Origin: Arthrobacter sp. zg-Y20
GTDB taxonomy: Bacteria > Actinomycetota > Actinomycetes > Actinomycetales > Micrococcaceae
DNA: 64,000 bases
Direction: 5' to 3'
NCBI RefSeq assembly: GCF_030142075.1
Contig: NZ_CP126241.1
Span: forward strand, 186,001-250,000
This document shows, one piece after another, positions 7,640 through 15,717 of this stretch. Each line of letters begins with the position of its first letter. The first letter of the stretch is position 1. A program made the translations under genes and the position numbers. The notes beneath the pieces were generated by a model, which was not told where the DNA came from, made no database searches, and saw only the letters and a program-made list of their open reading frames with translations.

Positions 7640-8981
7640 CGGCGGTCTCCTTCGAAAGGTCGGCGGCACCGCTGGCGGCGGCACCGGCGGCACTGGTGCC
7701 GGCGGCTGCGGTCAGGGCCGAGTCCAGGTCCCAGAGGATGTCCGCCAGGTCCTCCAGCCCCACGGAAATGCGCACCAGGTCCTCGGATACTCCGGCGGCG
7801 GAGAGCTGGTCAGGGGAGAGCTGCTGGTGGGTGGTGGAGGCCGGGTGGATCACCAGCGTCCGGGAATCACCTACGTTGGCCAGGTGCGAGGCCAGTTGCA
7901 GGGATTCGATGAACACCTGTCCAGCTGCCCGGCCCCCGGCCACGCCAAAACTGAACACTGACCCGGGGCCCTTGGGCAGGTATTTGCGCGCCCGTTCGTG
8001 GTGCGGATGGGAGGGCAGTCCGGCGTAGCTGACCCAGGACACCCGCGGGTCCGCTTCCAGCCACTGCGCCACCGCCAAGGCGTTGCGCACGTGTTCGTCG
8101 AGGCGCTGGGCCAGCGTCTCCACTCCCTGCAGGAGGGCGAACGCCGACGTCGCACTGAGTGAGGGGCCTATGTCGCGCAGCTGTTCCGAGCGCAGCTTGG
8201 TCAGGAAACCGTATTCCCCGAAGTTGCCCCACCAGGAAACGTTGCCGTAGCTGGGCACCGGTTCGGTCATGGCCGGGAACTTCCCGTTGCCCCAGTTGAA
8301 CCGGCCGCTTTCCACAATGACGCCGCCCAGGGTGGTGCCGTGCCCGCCGAGGAACTTCGTGGCCGAGTGGATCACAATGTCCGCACCATGCGTGAAGGGC
8401 TGCACCAGGTAAGGCGTGCTGAGGGTGGCGTCCAGGATCAGCGGCACCCCGGCGTCATGCGCCACCCGGGCCAGGCCTTCGATGTCTGTGACGTCTCCGC
8501 TTGGGTTGGCCACGACTTCGGCATAAACGGCCTTGGTGTTCTCCTGCACCGCGCCGGCATAGTCCGCCGGGTCCGTGCCGGGCACGAATGTGGTTTCGAT
8601 GCCGAACCGGCGCAGCGTGACGTCCAGCTGGGTGACGGTGCCGCCGTACAGCTGGGCGGAGGCGACAATGTGGTCGCCGGCGGAACAGAGTGCGGCGAAG
8701 GTGAGGAACTCAGCGGACATGCCCGACGCCGTCGCCACGGCTCCGATTCCGCCTTCGAGGGAGGCGATGCGTTCTTCGAAGGCCGCAACAGTCGGGTTGC
8801 CGATCCGAGAGTAGATGCTGCCGTACTTCTGCAGCGAGAACAGGTTCGCGGCGTCGGCCGTGTCCTTGAAGACAAAGGACGTGGACTGGTAGATGGGTAC
8901 CGCGCGTGCCCCGTGCAGGGCGTCGGGGGTGCCGCCGGCGTGCAGGGCGCGGGTGCGGAACCCGAACTGGTGCTCACTCAT
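7629..8981 (-). CDS. metY: O-acetylhomoserine sulfhydrylase (aminocarboxypropyltransferase)
   Basis: A PLP enzyme that makes homocysteine from O-acetylhomoserine and sulfide, the direct-sulfhydrylation route to methionine. It has 450 residues, close to the usual 430-440, with a short Ala-rich tail. PLP-binding features are present: GSIYSRIGNPT, Asp184 in LILDATLSTP and the Schiff-base lysine K209 in HSATKFLGGHGT. The ribosome site GAAAGG lies close to the ATG. It is followed, with overlap, by the CoA-binding gene. No riboswitch is seen in the 130 bp upstream, unlike the neighbouring ABC operon. Confidence 0.93.
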   Translation of the reverse strand: MSEHQFGFRTRALHAGGTPDALHGARAVPIYQSTSFVFKDTADAANLFSLQKYGSIYSRIGNPTVAAFEERIASLEGGIGAVATASGMSAEFLTFAALCSAGDHIVASAQLYGGTVTQLDVTLRRFGIETTFVPGTDPADYAGAVQENTKAVYAEVVANPSGDVTDIEGLARVAHDAGVPLILDATLSTPYLVQPFTHGADIVIHSATKFLGGHGTTLGGVIVESGRFNWGNGKFPAMTEPVPSYGNVSWWGNFGEYGFLTKLRSEQLRDIGPSLSATSAFALLQGVETLAQRLDEHVRNALAVAQWLEADPRVSWVSYAGLPSHPHHERARKYLPKGPGSVFSFGVAGGRAAGQVFIESLQLASHLANVGDSRTLVIHPASTTHQQLSPDQLSAAGVSEDLVRISVGLEDLADILWDLDSALTAAAGTSAAGAAASGAADLSKETADVR

Positions 8982-9135
8982 GGGGGCCTTTCGTTGCTGT
9001 TGACGGAGGGTGCTGCTGAACTTGGCGGTGCCGGGCCGCCGCGGGGCGGTTCCCCGTTGCGGTTTGCGCCGGGTGTGGGCTTAGGTTGCGGTAGGCAGGG
9101 CCGGACACGGATGCATGGGGCGCAGGGAGGCCGCA

Positions 9136-9396
9136 GTGGACGAATACGTGATAGTTGTGGAAACCGGCTACAAGATGGCCTCGGCCGCGCACCGGATGAC
9201 GTTCACGGAACCGATGGCGCGCTGGGAAGCGACCCGCACGTTCCTGGAACTGATGGAGGGCAGGCATGAGGACCTGCTGCCGGCCCGGACCGACAGCCAC
9301 ATCCTGGAGGTGTCGGCCACGGAGTTCCTGCGCGTGCACCAGGCCATGGGCGGATCCGTGGTGCTGGACCGTGTCACGCTGACCCGCAAGCACTAG
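9136..9396 (+). CDS. small conserved hypothetical protein (86 aa)
   Basis: Function not recognised. The start is taken as GTG 9136 because AGGGAGG lies at ideal distance; an ATG seven codons earlier would bury that site. The protein is soluble, with an N-terminal beta strand (DEYVIVVETG) followed by an Arg/Glu-rich helix and a second strand near the C-terminus (GGSVVLDRVTLTRK). It is transcribed opposite to metY and to the ABC operon and stands alone between them. Coding is supported by the ribosome site and normal codon bias only. Confidence 0.6.
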   Translation: MDEYVIVVETGYKMASAAHRMTFTEPMARWEATRTFLELMEGRHEDLLPARTDSHILEVSATEFLRVHQAMGGSVVLDRVTLTRKH

Positions 9397-9445
9397 CCCC
9401 GCCCTTTCCGCCCTCAGCATGCCGCGGCCGGTCCGGCAACGGCGC

Positions 9446-10315
9446 TCACGTCCATTTCTTCACCGCCCGGTTCTGTGCCAGCCCCAGGACGGCGTCGGTC
9501 GCCTTGCCGAGCACGGCCAGCAGGATGATTGCCAGGAACAACCGGTCGGTCCGCCCGTTGTTCTGGGAATCCGTCAGCAGGAACCCCAGCCCCATGGAGG
9601 AAGCGATGAGTTCGGCGGCTACCAGGAACAGCCAGGACTGGGCCAGGGCCAGCCGCAGTCCGGAGAAAACCGCCGGCACCACGGCGGGCAGCTGCACGGT
9701 GGTCAGCAGCTTCAGCCCGTGCAGGCCGAAGGCCCGCGCGGCCTCCACCAGGTTCCGGTCAACATGCCGCAGGGCCAAGGCCACTGTGGTGAACACCGGG
9801 AAAAACGCGCCGATGGTGATCAGGGTGATTTTCGAATCCTCGCCGATCTTCAGCCACAGGATCAACAGCGGCACCCAGGCCAGGGAGGGCACGGCCCGCA
9901 GGGCGCCGATGGCCGGTCCCAGCAGGGTCTCGGCCAGCCGGGACAGACCCAGCAGTGCCCCCAATGCCAGGCCCAGGGTGGAGCCGAGCGCGAAGCCGAT
10001 CAGGACCCGCTGGGTGGAAATGGCAACATGGCGGCCCAGCTGTCCGCGCTGGAGCAGGTCCGCGGCCGCGGTGTACACCGCGGCGGGGGAGGGCAGCTGG
10101 ACCGGGCTGAAGGTCCCGGCAGTGGCGGCGAGCTGCCATGCGGCCAGCAGCAGGGCCGGAACCAGCAGGCCCAGGGCCAGCCGCACCGGCCGGCGGTGCA
10201 GTAATGATCCGGCGCGGCCCGGTGCCGCTGCGGCCGCCGGTACTGCAGGAACTGCCGGTGCGCTGGCCGGAGAGAGGGTGGGTGTGGCCGGTACCGGGGC
10301 GGCAGCAGTACTCAT
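9446..10315 (-). CDS. ssuC: ABC transporter permease, SsuC-like
   Basis: Inner-membrane permease of a sulfonate/taurine-type importer. It has 289 residues with an Ala/Pro-rich N-terminal tail, about six membrane helices and the BPD permease core. The EAA-like loop region (NLVEAARAFGLHGLKLLTTVQLPAVVPAVFSG) contacts the ATPase. Its ATG overlaps the stop of the substrate-binding gene by four bases. It is the last gene of the leftward operon governed by the SAM-I riboswitch at 12332-12490. The substrate class is inferred from family and regulation. Confidence 0.82.
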   Translation of the reverse strand: MSTAAAPVPATPTLSPASAPAVPAVPAAAAAPGRAGSLLHRRPVRLALGLLVPALLLAAWQLAATAGTFSPVQLPSPAAVYTAAADLLQRGQLGRHVAISTQRVLIGFALGSTLGLALGALLGLSRLAETLLGPAIGALRAVPSLAWVPLLILWLKIGEDSKITLITIGAFFPVFTTVALALRHVDRNLVEAARAFGLHGLKLLTTVQLPAVVPAVFSGLRLALAQSWLFLVAAELIASSMGLGFLLTDSQNNGRTDRLFLAIILLAVLGKATDAVLGLAQNRAVKKWT

Positions 10316-11379
10316 CGGGACGCCGCCACGGCATCAGGGTCGGCCTTGCTGACGTAGGTATCCTCCAGCAGGCCGGCCAGCGCCTCATCAACCTGTTCCT
10401 GGCTGGCGACGTCCCCGGTTTCCACCAGGGTCGGGCCGATTTTGGCCAGGACGCGGCGCTGGTCCTCTCCCGGAGCCGGGTCCACGTCCAGGTTGCTGCG
10501 TTCGAGGATCACGGTCTTGGCGACGGCGGGGTCCAGTCCTGCGACGTCGGCCAAGATCCCTGCCGTCTCGTCCGGGTGCTCCGCGGCCCAGGCGCGGGCC
10601 TTTTCATAAGCGTTGACCACTGCCTGCGCCTGCTCCGGGTTCTCCTCGAGGAAGGATTCGTTGGCCGCGAGCAGGCCGTACGTGTTGAAGTCCAGATTGC
10701 GGTAGACCAGCCGGGCCCCGTTCTGTTCCGCCCCGGCCATGATGGGATCCAACCCCGCCCACGCATCCACGGAACCGTTGTCCAGGGCAGCACGCCCGTC
10801 GGCGTGCTGCAGCTGTTCCACCGTGACGTCGGACAGGCTGAGTCCCGCCTCGTCCAGGGCCTGGACCAGGAAGAAGTACGGGTCGGTGCCCTTGGTGGCA
10901 GCCACGGACTTGCCGGCCAGGTCCGCCACGGAGGTGATGCCGGAATCCGCGCCCACCACCAGGGCGGACCATTCCGGCTGGGAGAACACGTCAATGGCCT
11001 TGATCTTCGAGCCGTTGGCCCGGTTGAGCAGGGCCGCGGAGCCGGCGGTGGAACCGATATCGATGGCCCCGGAACGCAGGTTCTCATTGGCCTTGTTGGA
11101 GCCGGCGGACTGTACCCACTCGACCGTCACGCCGTCATCCGCCAGGGAGTCCTCCAGCCAGCCTTGGTCCTTGATGATCAGGCTCAGCGGGTTGTAGGTA
11201 GCGAAGTCGATGGTGAGCGTTCCGCCGTCGGCGTCCTGGACGGCGGACGCGCCGGTGGTGTCTTCTCCGGCCACGCAGCCGGTCAGGGACAGGGCGGCGA
11301 CGGCGGCGAGGGCGCCAAGGGTGCGGGCCGTGCGGGATGGGAGGGAAAAACGGGCAGGGAGGGAAGATCGGCTGAACAT
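10312..11379 (-). CDS. ssuA: ABC transporter substrate-binding lipoprotein, SsuA-like
   Basis: An extracytoplasmic binding protein of the NMT1/SsuA type, 355 residues. The signal peptide ends in lipobox LTGC with Cys35 as the lipid anchor. The ligand-binding body follows: LTIDFATYNPLSLIIKDQGWLE, GAIDIGSTAGSAALL, SVAATKGTDPYFFLVQAL and DAWAGLDP. These resemble aliphatic-sulfonate and taurine binders. It is the second gene of the operon, separated from the ATPase by about 120 bp containing a small hairpin (AGCCTG/CAGGCT), which may alter relative expression. The exact sulfur ligand cannot be predicted. Confidence 0.85.
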   Translation of the reverse strand: MFSRSSLPARFSLPSRTARTLGALAAVAALSLTGCVAGEDTTGASAVQDADGGTLTIDFATYNPLSLIIKDQGWLEDSLADDGVTVEWVQSAGSNKANENLRSGAIDIGSTAGSAALLNRANGSKIKAIDVFSQPEWSALVVGADSGITSVADLAGKSVAATKGTDPYFFLVQALDEAGLSLSDVTVEQLQHADGRAALDNGSVDAWAGLDPIMAGAEQNGARLVYRNLDFNTYGLLAANESFLEENPEQAQAVVNAYEKARAWAAEHPDETAGILADVAGLDPAVAKTVILERSNLDVDPAPGEDQRRVLAKIGPTLVETGDVASQEQVDEALAGLLEDTYVSKADPDAVAASR

Positions 11380-11500
11380 GTGGGTTCCTTAGCAGAGGGC
11401 CCGCGGGTACGCGCATGCGGGGACAGGGCGGGCAGGGAGCAGTTGAGGACGGCTGAGGGCCGGAAAGAGGAGCCTGAAAAGCAGGCTGGAAAGCGGGAAG

Positions 11501-12322
11501 CTAGCGGCGTTCGACGCCCAGCAGGGCCAGGAGCTCGCCGCGCATTCGGGCCAGTTCCGCCGAGGCGCGGTCCCGCGGACGGTCGCCGGGTACAGCGACA
11601 ACGTTGGTGATGGTTGCGCCGGGTGCCCCCGGTTCGGTGCCCAGCACAATGATGCGGTCCGCCAGCTGGAGGGCCTCATCCACGTCATGGGTGACCAGCA
11701 GTACCGTGGCGGGGGCTGCCCGGTGCAGGGACAGGAGCAGGTCCTGCATCTTCAGCCGGGTCAGGGCATCCAGGGCCCCGAAGGGTTCGTCCAGCAGCAG
11801 GACACCGGGCTCACGCGCCAGTGCCCGGGCCAGTGAAGCCCGCTGCGCCATGCCGCCGGACACCGCCCGGGGCCGGTGCTTGGCGAAGGCGGTCAGCCCC
11901 ACGAGGTCCAAAAGTTCGGCCACGCGGGCCTTGCCCCGGCTGGCGCTTGAGGATTTGGGCAGGCCGATTGCAATGTTGGCTTGCAGGGTTTGCCACGGCA
12001 GCAGCCGCGGCTCCTGGAAGGCGACGGCGCACTGCTCACTGATGCCGTTCACCGGCTTGCCGCCGATCAGGACGGCGCCGGAGGAAGGCCGGTCCAGGCC
12101 GGCCGCAGCGCGCAGCAGGGTGGATTTGCCGCAGCCGCTGGCCCCGAGAACGGCCAGTACCTCCCCCGGGACAACGTCGAAACTGACGTCCCGCAGGACT
12201 ACGTGTTCGTCATTGCCGGTGCCGAAGCTGCGGCCGAGCCGGTCAAACGTGATCGGAAGGGCGGGCCCGGCCGGCTGGGCGGTGCCGGAAGCGGGCGTGG
12301 AAGAAGCCAGAACTGCTGTCAT
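11501..12322 (-). CDS. ssuB: ABC transporter ATP-binding protein, SsuB-like
   Basis: The cytoplasmic ATPase of the importer, 273 residues. Walker A is GASGCGKST (60-68), the signature is VSGGMAQRASLARAL, Walker B is VLLLDEPFGALD and the switch His is in VTHDVDEAL. It is the first gene after the SAM-I aptamer. The ribosome site GGAG begins inside the aptamer's closing stem, eight bases before the ATG, so translation initiation should fall when SAM binds. The operon order ATPase, binding protein, permease differs from the E. coli ssuEADCB order. Confidence 0.88.
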   Translation of the reverse strand: MTAVLASSTPASGTAQPAGPALPITFDRLGRSFGTGNDEHVVLRDVSFDVVPGEVLAVLGASGCGKSTLLRAAAGLDRPSSGAVLIGGKPVNGISEQCAVAFQEPRLLPWQTLQANIAIGLPKSSSASRGKARVAELLDLVGLTAFAKHRPRAVSGGMAQRASLARALAREPGVLLLDEPFGALDALTRLKMQDLLLSLHRAAPATVLLVTHDVDEALQLADRIIVLGTEPGAPGATITNVVAVPGDRPRDRASAELARMRGELLALLGVERR

Positions 12323-12331
12323 AGAAACACT

Positions 12332-12490
12332 CCATCGTTCCTGGCAGTAGCACCCTACGGAAAGTGTCCTGAGCCGGGATAACGGCTTCCTGCGACACCA
12401 GCCTCGTTATTGCCGCACTTCAAGGAGGAAATGCGGCAACCAGGGTTGCTGCGGCTTCATCGATCCAGGTCTCTCAGCCGCTCGGGATGG
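12332..12490 (-). promoter_or_regulatory. SAM-I (S-box) riboswitch, likely translational
   Basis: Read on the minus strand, the RNA opens with CCATCCCGAG and contains the S-box core CTGAGAGACCTGG, then TCGATGAAGCCGCAGCAACC (P2, kink-turn and start of P3). The P3 stem TTGCCGCA/TGCGGCAA, a further stem and the 3' core GGGTGCTACTGCCAGG follow. It closes with GATGG, which pairs with the first CCATC to form P1. The bases after P1 complete ATGGAG, the Shine-Dalgarno of ssuB. There is no room for a terminator before the ATG, so control is expected at translation. At 159 bases it is long for the class because of extended side stems. Confidence 0.92.
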
Positions 12491-12499
12491 TCACGCACA

Positions 12500-12528
12500 A
12501 CTAAACGCCGGATCCGCACATCCGACAA
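12500..12528 (-). promoter_or_regulatory. promoter of the riboswitch-controlled ssu operon
   Basis: On the minus strand, TTGTCG (12528-12523) and TTTAGT (12505-12500) are 17 bp apart. The expected start of transcription, near 12493, falls directly before the first base of the aptamer's P1 stem, which supports both calls. Confidence 0.55.
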
Positions 12529-12595
12529 GTGTTGGCCTGTGAGCCGGTTCACAAAACGACATGTTCCGGCATCGGGCACGGCGGCGTGCAGGGCA

Positions 12596-12625
12596 TTGAC
12601 CTTGTCCGGCACCGGCTCCTACCGT
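12596..12625 (+). promoter_or_regulatory. candidate promoter for the alpha/beta-hydrolase-like gene
   Basis: TTGACC (12596-12601) and TACCGT (12620-12625) are separated by 18 bp, about 70 bp before the start codon at 12697. The -10 is only a partial match. Confidence 0.35.
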
Positions 12626-12696
12626 TGAATTCCGGCCCCGGCCCAGCAGCACCGGCCCAGTGAGCACCAAAGAGCATCCAACGAGCAGGAGCGGTC

Positions 12697-13308
12697 ATGG
12701 AACCCAGCGCCTCCGGAACTGTTTCGTCCGCAGACGGAACGCCCATCGCCTGGTCCCGCCAGGGCAGCGGCCCGCCGCTGGCCATAGTCGGTCCCCTCCT
12801 GGCGCACCGGAGCAGCCGCGCGACGGCGGCCCTCGCAGGCATCCTGTCCCGGAACCACACTGTGTACACCTATGACCGCCGGGGTATCGGGGAAAGCGGG
12901 ATCGGTGAGGAATACACGGCCGAATCCGACGTGGATGACCTGCTGGCCGTGCTCCAGGTGGCCGGCGAATCAACGGACCTTTACGGCTTTGACGAGGGAG
13001 CGTTCCTGGCGCTGCGGGCCGCCGAGGAGTCGGTGGTGGTCAACCGGGTGGTGGCGCTGGAACCCGCCCTCGCCCCGGCGGAGGGCGAGGACGAACTGCT
13101 CGTGATGCAGACCGAAATCGAAGGACTCGGCGGCATCAGCGTCCCGGTCCTCATCCTGGCGGGCAGCGGCAGTGCCGATGAGACGCGGGATCTTGCCCAA
13201 CGGGCTGCCGATGCCTTGGAATCCGGGGAGTTCCGGCTGCTGGAGGCGGATGCGGGCGGCGTGCCCGACGCCGCGGTGGCAGAGGCCATCGAGTCTTTCC
13301 TGGACTGA
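12697..13308 (+). CDS. alpha/beta-hydrolase-fold protein lacking the usual catalytic residues
   Basis: A 203-residue protein that threads onto the alpha/beta-hydrolase core: the strand and oxyanion region LAIVGPLLAHRSSRATAAL, YDRRGIGESG, and the nucleophile elbow LYGFDEGAFLALRAA. At the elbow the family's Ser is Asp99 (G-F-D-E-G). Near the C-terminus, where a catalytic His is expected before the last helix, the sequence reads ADAGGVPDAAV with no His. The cap domain is also missing (usual length 260-290). It is probably non-hydrolytic or uses other chemistry. It is followed 54 bp later by a CoA-binding gene on the same strand. Confidence 0.8.
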   Translation: MEPSASGTVSSADGTPIAWSRQGSGPPLAIVGPLLAHRSSRATAALAGILSRNHTVYTYDRRGIGESGIGEEYTAESDVDDLLAVLQVAGESTDLYGFDEGAFLALRAAEESVVVNRVVALEPALAPAEGEDELLVMQTEIEGLGGISVPVLILAGSGSADETRDLAQRAADALESGEFRLLEADAGGVPDAAVAEAIESFLD

Positions 13309-13362
13309 TTGGTCCGGGCGTAAGCTGGAGCCCCATCTTCGGGCAACCACGAAGGACGGCAG

Positions 13363-13803
13363 ATGTCCCAGCTCAATTCCGCCAGCACCGCACACGCCAA
13401 CGATCCGGAGGTTCTGCGCCGGCTCCTGACCACGCCTGCCCGGTGGGCCGTGGTGGGCCTGTCAAACAACCCGCTGCGCACCGCCGTCGGCGTCTCGCGC
13501 TACGTCCAGGACACCCTGGGCATGGAGATCATCCCGGTCAGCCTCAAAGGGGATGACGTGCACGGCAACAAGGGGTACCGGAAACTCAGCGAGGTTCCGG
13601 GCAGTATCGACGTGGTGGACTGCTTCGTGAATTCCTCCCGGGTGGGTGACATTGTGGACCAGGCCATCGCGGTGGGTGCCAAGGCGGTGTGGCTGCAGCT
13701 GGGCGTAGTGGACGAAGCGGCGGTCGCCCGCGCGAAGGCCGCCGGACTCGACGTCGTGATGGACACCTGCCCTGTGATCGAAGCCCCGCGCTTTGGCCTG
13801 TAA
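13363..13803 (+). CDS. CoA-binding domain protein, second paralogue
   Basis: A 146-residue protein with one CoA-binding Rossmann domain: WAVVGLSNNPLRTAVGVSRYV, IIPVSLKGDDVHGNKGYRKL, VDCFVNSSRVGDIVDQAI and AVWLQLGVVDEAAV, ending VMDTCPVIEAPRF. It shares the same order of motifs as the protein at 7115-7639 but is clearly diverged. The start has GGACGG-type purines upstream. It is likely co-transcribed with the preceding hydrolase-like gene. Only four bases separate its stop from the convergent DUF1206 gene. Confidence 0.88.
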   Translation: MSQLNSASTAHANDPEVLRRLLTTPARWAVVGLSNNPLRTAVGVSRYVQDTLGMEIIPVSLKGDDVHGNKGYRKLSEVPGSIDVVDCFVNSSRVGDIVDQAIAVGAKAVWLQLGVVDEAAVARAKAAGLDVVMDTCPVIEAPRFGL

Positions 13804-13806
13804 CGC

Positions 13807-14679
13807 CTACAGCTTCGCGAAACGGGCCCTGATGATGCCGATGTACAGACCGTAGAGCATCAGGCCGATGCCCACCGCAGCCAGGGCAACCACACCGAAC
13901 GGCTGGTCGCGCAGCGTGTGCAGGGCGCCGTCGAGGCCGGTGGACTGTTCCGGATCCGACTTCACGGCGGCCAGGGTCAGCAGGATGCCCAGGACCACCA
14001 GCGAGATGCCCTTGGCGATGTAGCCGGCTACGCCGGTGATATCCACGGCACGATTCCAAACCCGTCCGGCCACTCCGGTCAGGTTGCCGCGGAAGCGCCG
14101 GGTGGCTCCCTTGAAGATGAAGTACCCGCCAATGCCCACAACCACCAGGCCGGCGATCCCCAGCAGCCACTGCCCGGCCGGAACGGCCAGCAGCCGTGCG
14201 GTCCAGCTGACGGAGGATGAGCTGCCGTCATTGCTGCCGCGGCCCAAGGCGAAGGAGCCAAAGATGCTGCCGATGCCCGCGTACACAATGGCCTGGCTGG
14301 CGTCGCGGGCGCGGTCCTTCCACAGCTCCTTGTCCGACAGTCGCTGGCCCGCCAAGAAGATCCGGCTGAACTGGAACAGCGCCAGGGCGAAGCAGCCGAT
14401 GAAGCAGAACCAGAGCAGCAGGTAACCCGCCGGCTGGTGCGCCAGAGCGGCCACGGCGCCGTTGGTGTCCGCGTTGCCGGACCGGCCGGCGTCGATCTGC
14501 AGGGCGATGGCACCAATGACCACGTGCACTATCCCGCTGGCCACATAGCCCAGCCGGGCAATCCGCTCGAAGGTCCGGGAATCCGCGGCACGCTCCGCTG
14601 TTTCCGCCACGGGCCCGCCGTTGCCGTTCTCCTGCGCCACACCAACCGTCCTCTGCTCTACCTGCGATACGCGGGACAC
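13807..14679 (-). CDS. DUF1206 integral membrane protein
   Basis: A 290-residue protein made of three repeats of a two-helix unit, giving six membrane helices. Each unit begins with a variant of RxARxGYVASGIVHVVIG, RDASQAIVYAGIGSIFG or DITGVAGYIAKGISLVVLG, the pattern that defines DUF1206. Function is unknown for the family. The N-terminal 38 residues are polar and cytoplasmic-like. The gene is divergent from the YjbR gene, with a 76-bp spacer. Confidence 0.88.
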   Translation of the reverse strand: MSRVSQVEQRTVGVAQENGNGGPVAETAERAADSRTFERIARLGYVASGIVHVVIGAIALQIDAGRSGNADTNGAVAALAHQPAGYLLLWFCFIGCFALALFQFSRIFLAGQRLSDKELWKDRARDASQAIVYAGIGSIFGSFALGRGSNDGSSSSVSWTARLLAVPAGQWLLGIAGLVVVGIGGYFIFKGATRRFRGNLTGVAGRVWNRAVDITGVAGYIAKGISLVVLGILLTLAAVKSDPEQSTGLDGALHTLRDQPFGVVALAAVGIGLMLYGLYIGIIRARFAKL

Positions 14680-14755
14680 GTACCTCCTTCCTCTATCCTG
14701 TCATCCGTAGTGGGCGGGAGTGCCGCGGCGCGGCAACCGGGGCTAGGCTTTCGGC

Positions 14756-15142
14756 ATGGATGCGCGTGAGCTGAGGCAGATGTGTTTGGCCCTGCCCGGG
14801 GCGTTCGAGGACTTTCCGTTCGGGCCGGAAACATCCGTGTTCAAGGTGCGGGCAGCCGGCGGGCGGGCGAAGATGTTCGCCATGTCGTCATTACAGGTGG
14901 ACCCCCTGCTGGTCAGCCTCAAATGCGAGCCGGAGTTGGCGCTGCAGCTGCGTGCCGCTCATCCGGAGATCACCGGCGCGTGGCACATGAACAAAACCCA
15001 CTGGAACCAGGTGGAGGTGGCCGCCGGGCTGGCCCGGGACATGATCCGGGACCTGGTGGAAGACTCCTATGACCTGGTGGTGGCTTCGCTGCCGAAAAAG
15101 GACCGCGAATCACTGGCCTGGAAGGGACTCGCGGAGGCATGA
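14756..15142 (+). CDS. MmcQ/YjbR family protein
   Basis: A 128-residue protein of the CyaY-like YjbR family, sometimes described as DNA-binding. Recognisable parts are ELRQMCLALPGAFEDFPFGPETSVFKV, SLKCEPELALQLR and the signature HMNKTHWNQVEV, followed by a C-terminal helix DLVEDSYDLVVASLPKK. The stop overlaps the next start (ATGA), so it is coupled to the DUF1990 gene. Precise role unknown. Confidence 0.9.
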   Translation: MDARELRQMCLALPGAFEDFPFGPETSVFKVRAAGGRAKMFAMSSLQVDPLLVSLKCEPELALQLRAAHPEITGAWHMNKTHWNQVEVAAGLARDMIRDLVEDSYDLVVASLPKKDRESLAWKGLAEA

Positions 15143-15717
15143 ACAGCCAGCACCGGGAGCTGACCTACCCGGACCCCGGGCGGACCGAGCGGCCATACCC
15201 CTCGCCCATGACGGACCGCTGGCCGGCGGGATACCGGCTGGTCCTGCGCAAGGAGGAGCTGGCCGTGGCTGATCCGGCAGCAGCGTTCCTGCGGCTTGCG
15301 GGCGGCCTGCTGGATTGGGACGTGCACCGCGGGGCGGGCCTGTGGGTGGCTCCGGCGACGCCGCGGGCTGCGCCCGGCGTTGAGATGGCCTCCGGGATCG
15401 GGCTGGGGAAGGTGCGGTACTACGCTCCGTGCCGGGTGCTGTGGGCGGCGGAACCGGTGCTGGATGACGCCGGGACGCCGCTGCCCGGGCAACGGGCCGG
15501 GTTCGGCTACGGGACACTGCGTTGGCACCCGGAAAGGGGCGAAGAGGGGTTTTATGCGGAGCTCGACGACGACGGGCGCCTGTACTTCCGGATCGCGGCC
15601 TACAGCCGTCCGGCCAACGCCATGATCGGTGCAGCCAATGCCGTCAACGTCCGGGTTCAGCAGTTCTTCACCAACCGGTATTTTGCGGCTGCCTACCGGC
15701 TGGTGTCCGACAGCTGA
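15139..15717 (+). CDS. DUF1990 family protein
   Basis: A 192-residue protein recognised by LTYPDPGRTERPYPSPM at the N-terminus, the GIGLGKVRYYAPCRV strand, AGFGYGTLRWHPERGEEGFYAEL and the C-terminal VQQFFTNRYFAAAYR. These are hallmarks of the DUF1990 (YndJ C-terminal/UPF0548) family, whose function is unknown. It is translationally coupled to the YjbR gene. Its last 25 bases overlap the convergent acetyltransferase gene, so antisense pairing of the two mRNA ends is possible. Confidence 0.85.
   Translation: MNSQHRELTYPDPGRTERPYPSPMTDRWPAGYRLVLRKEELAVADPAAAFLRLAGGLLDWDVHRGAGLWVAPATPRAAPGVEMASGIGLGKVRYYAPCRVLWAAEPVLDDAGTPLPGQRAGFGYGTLRWHPERGEEGFYAELDDDGRLYFRIAAYSRPANAMIGAANAVNVRVQQFFTNRYFAAAYRLVSDS

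Noticed and set aside
8982-9110. SAM riboswitch upstream of metY
   Set aside because: The leader lacks the S-box core and kink-turn sequences that are clear before ssuB.
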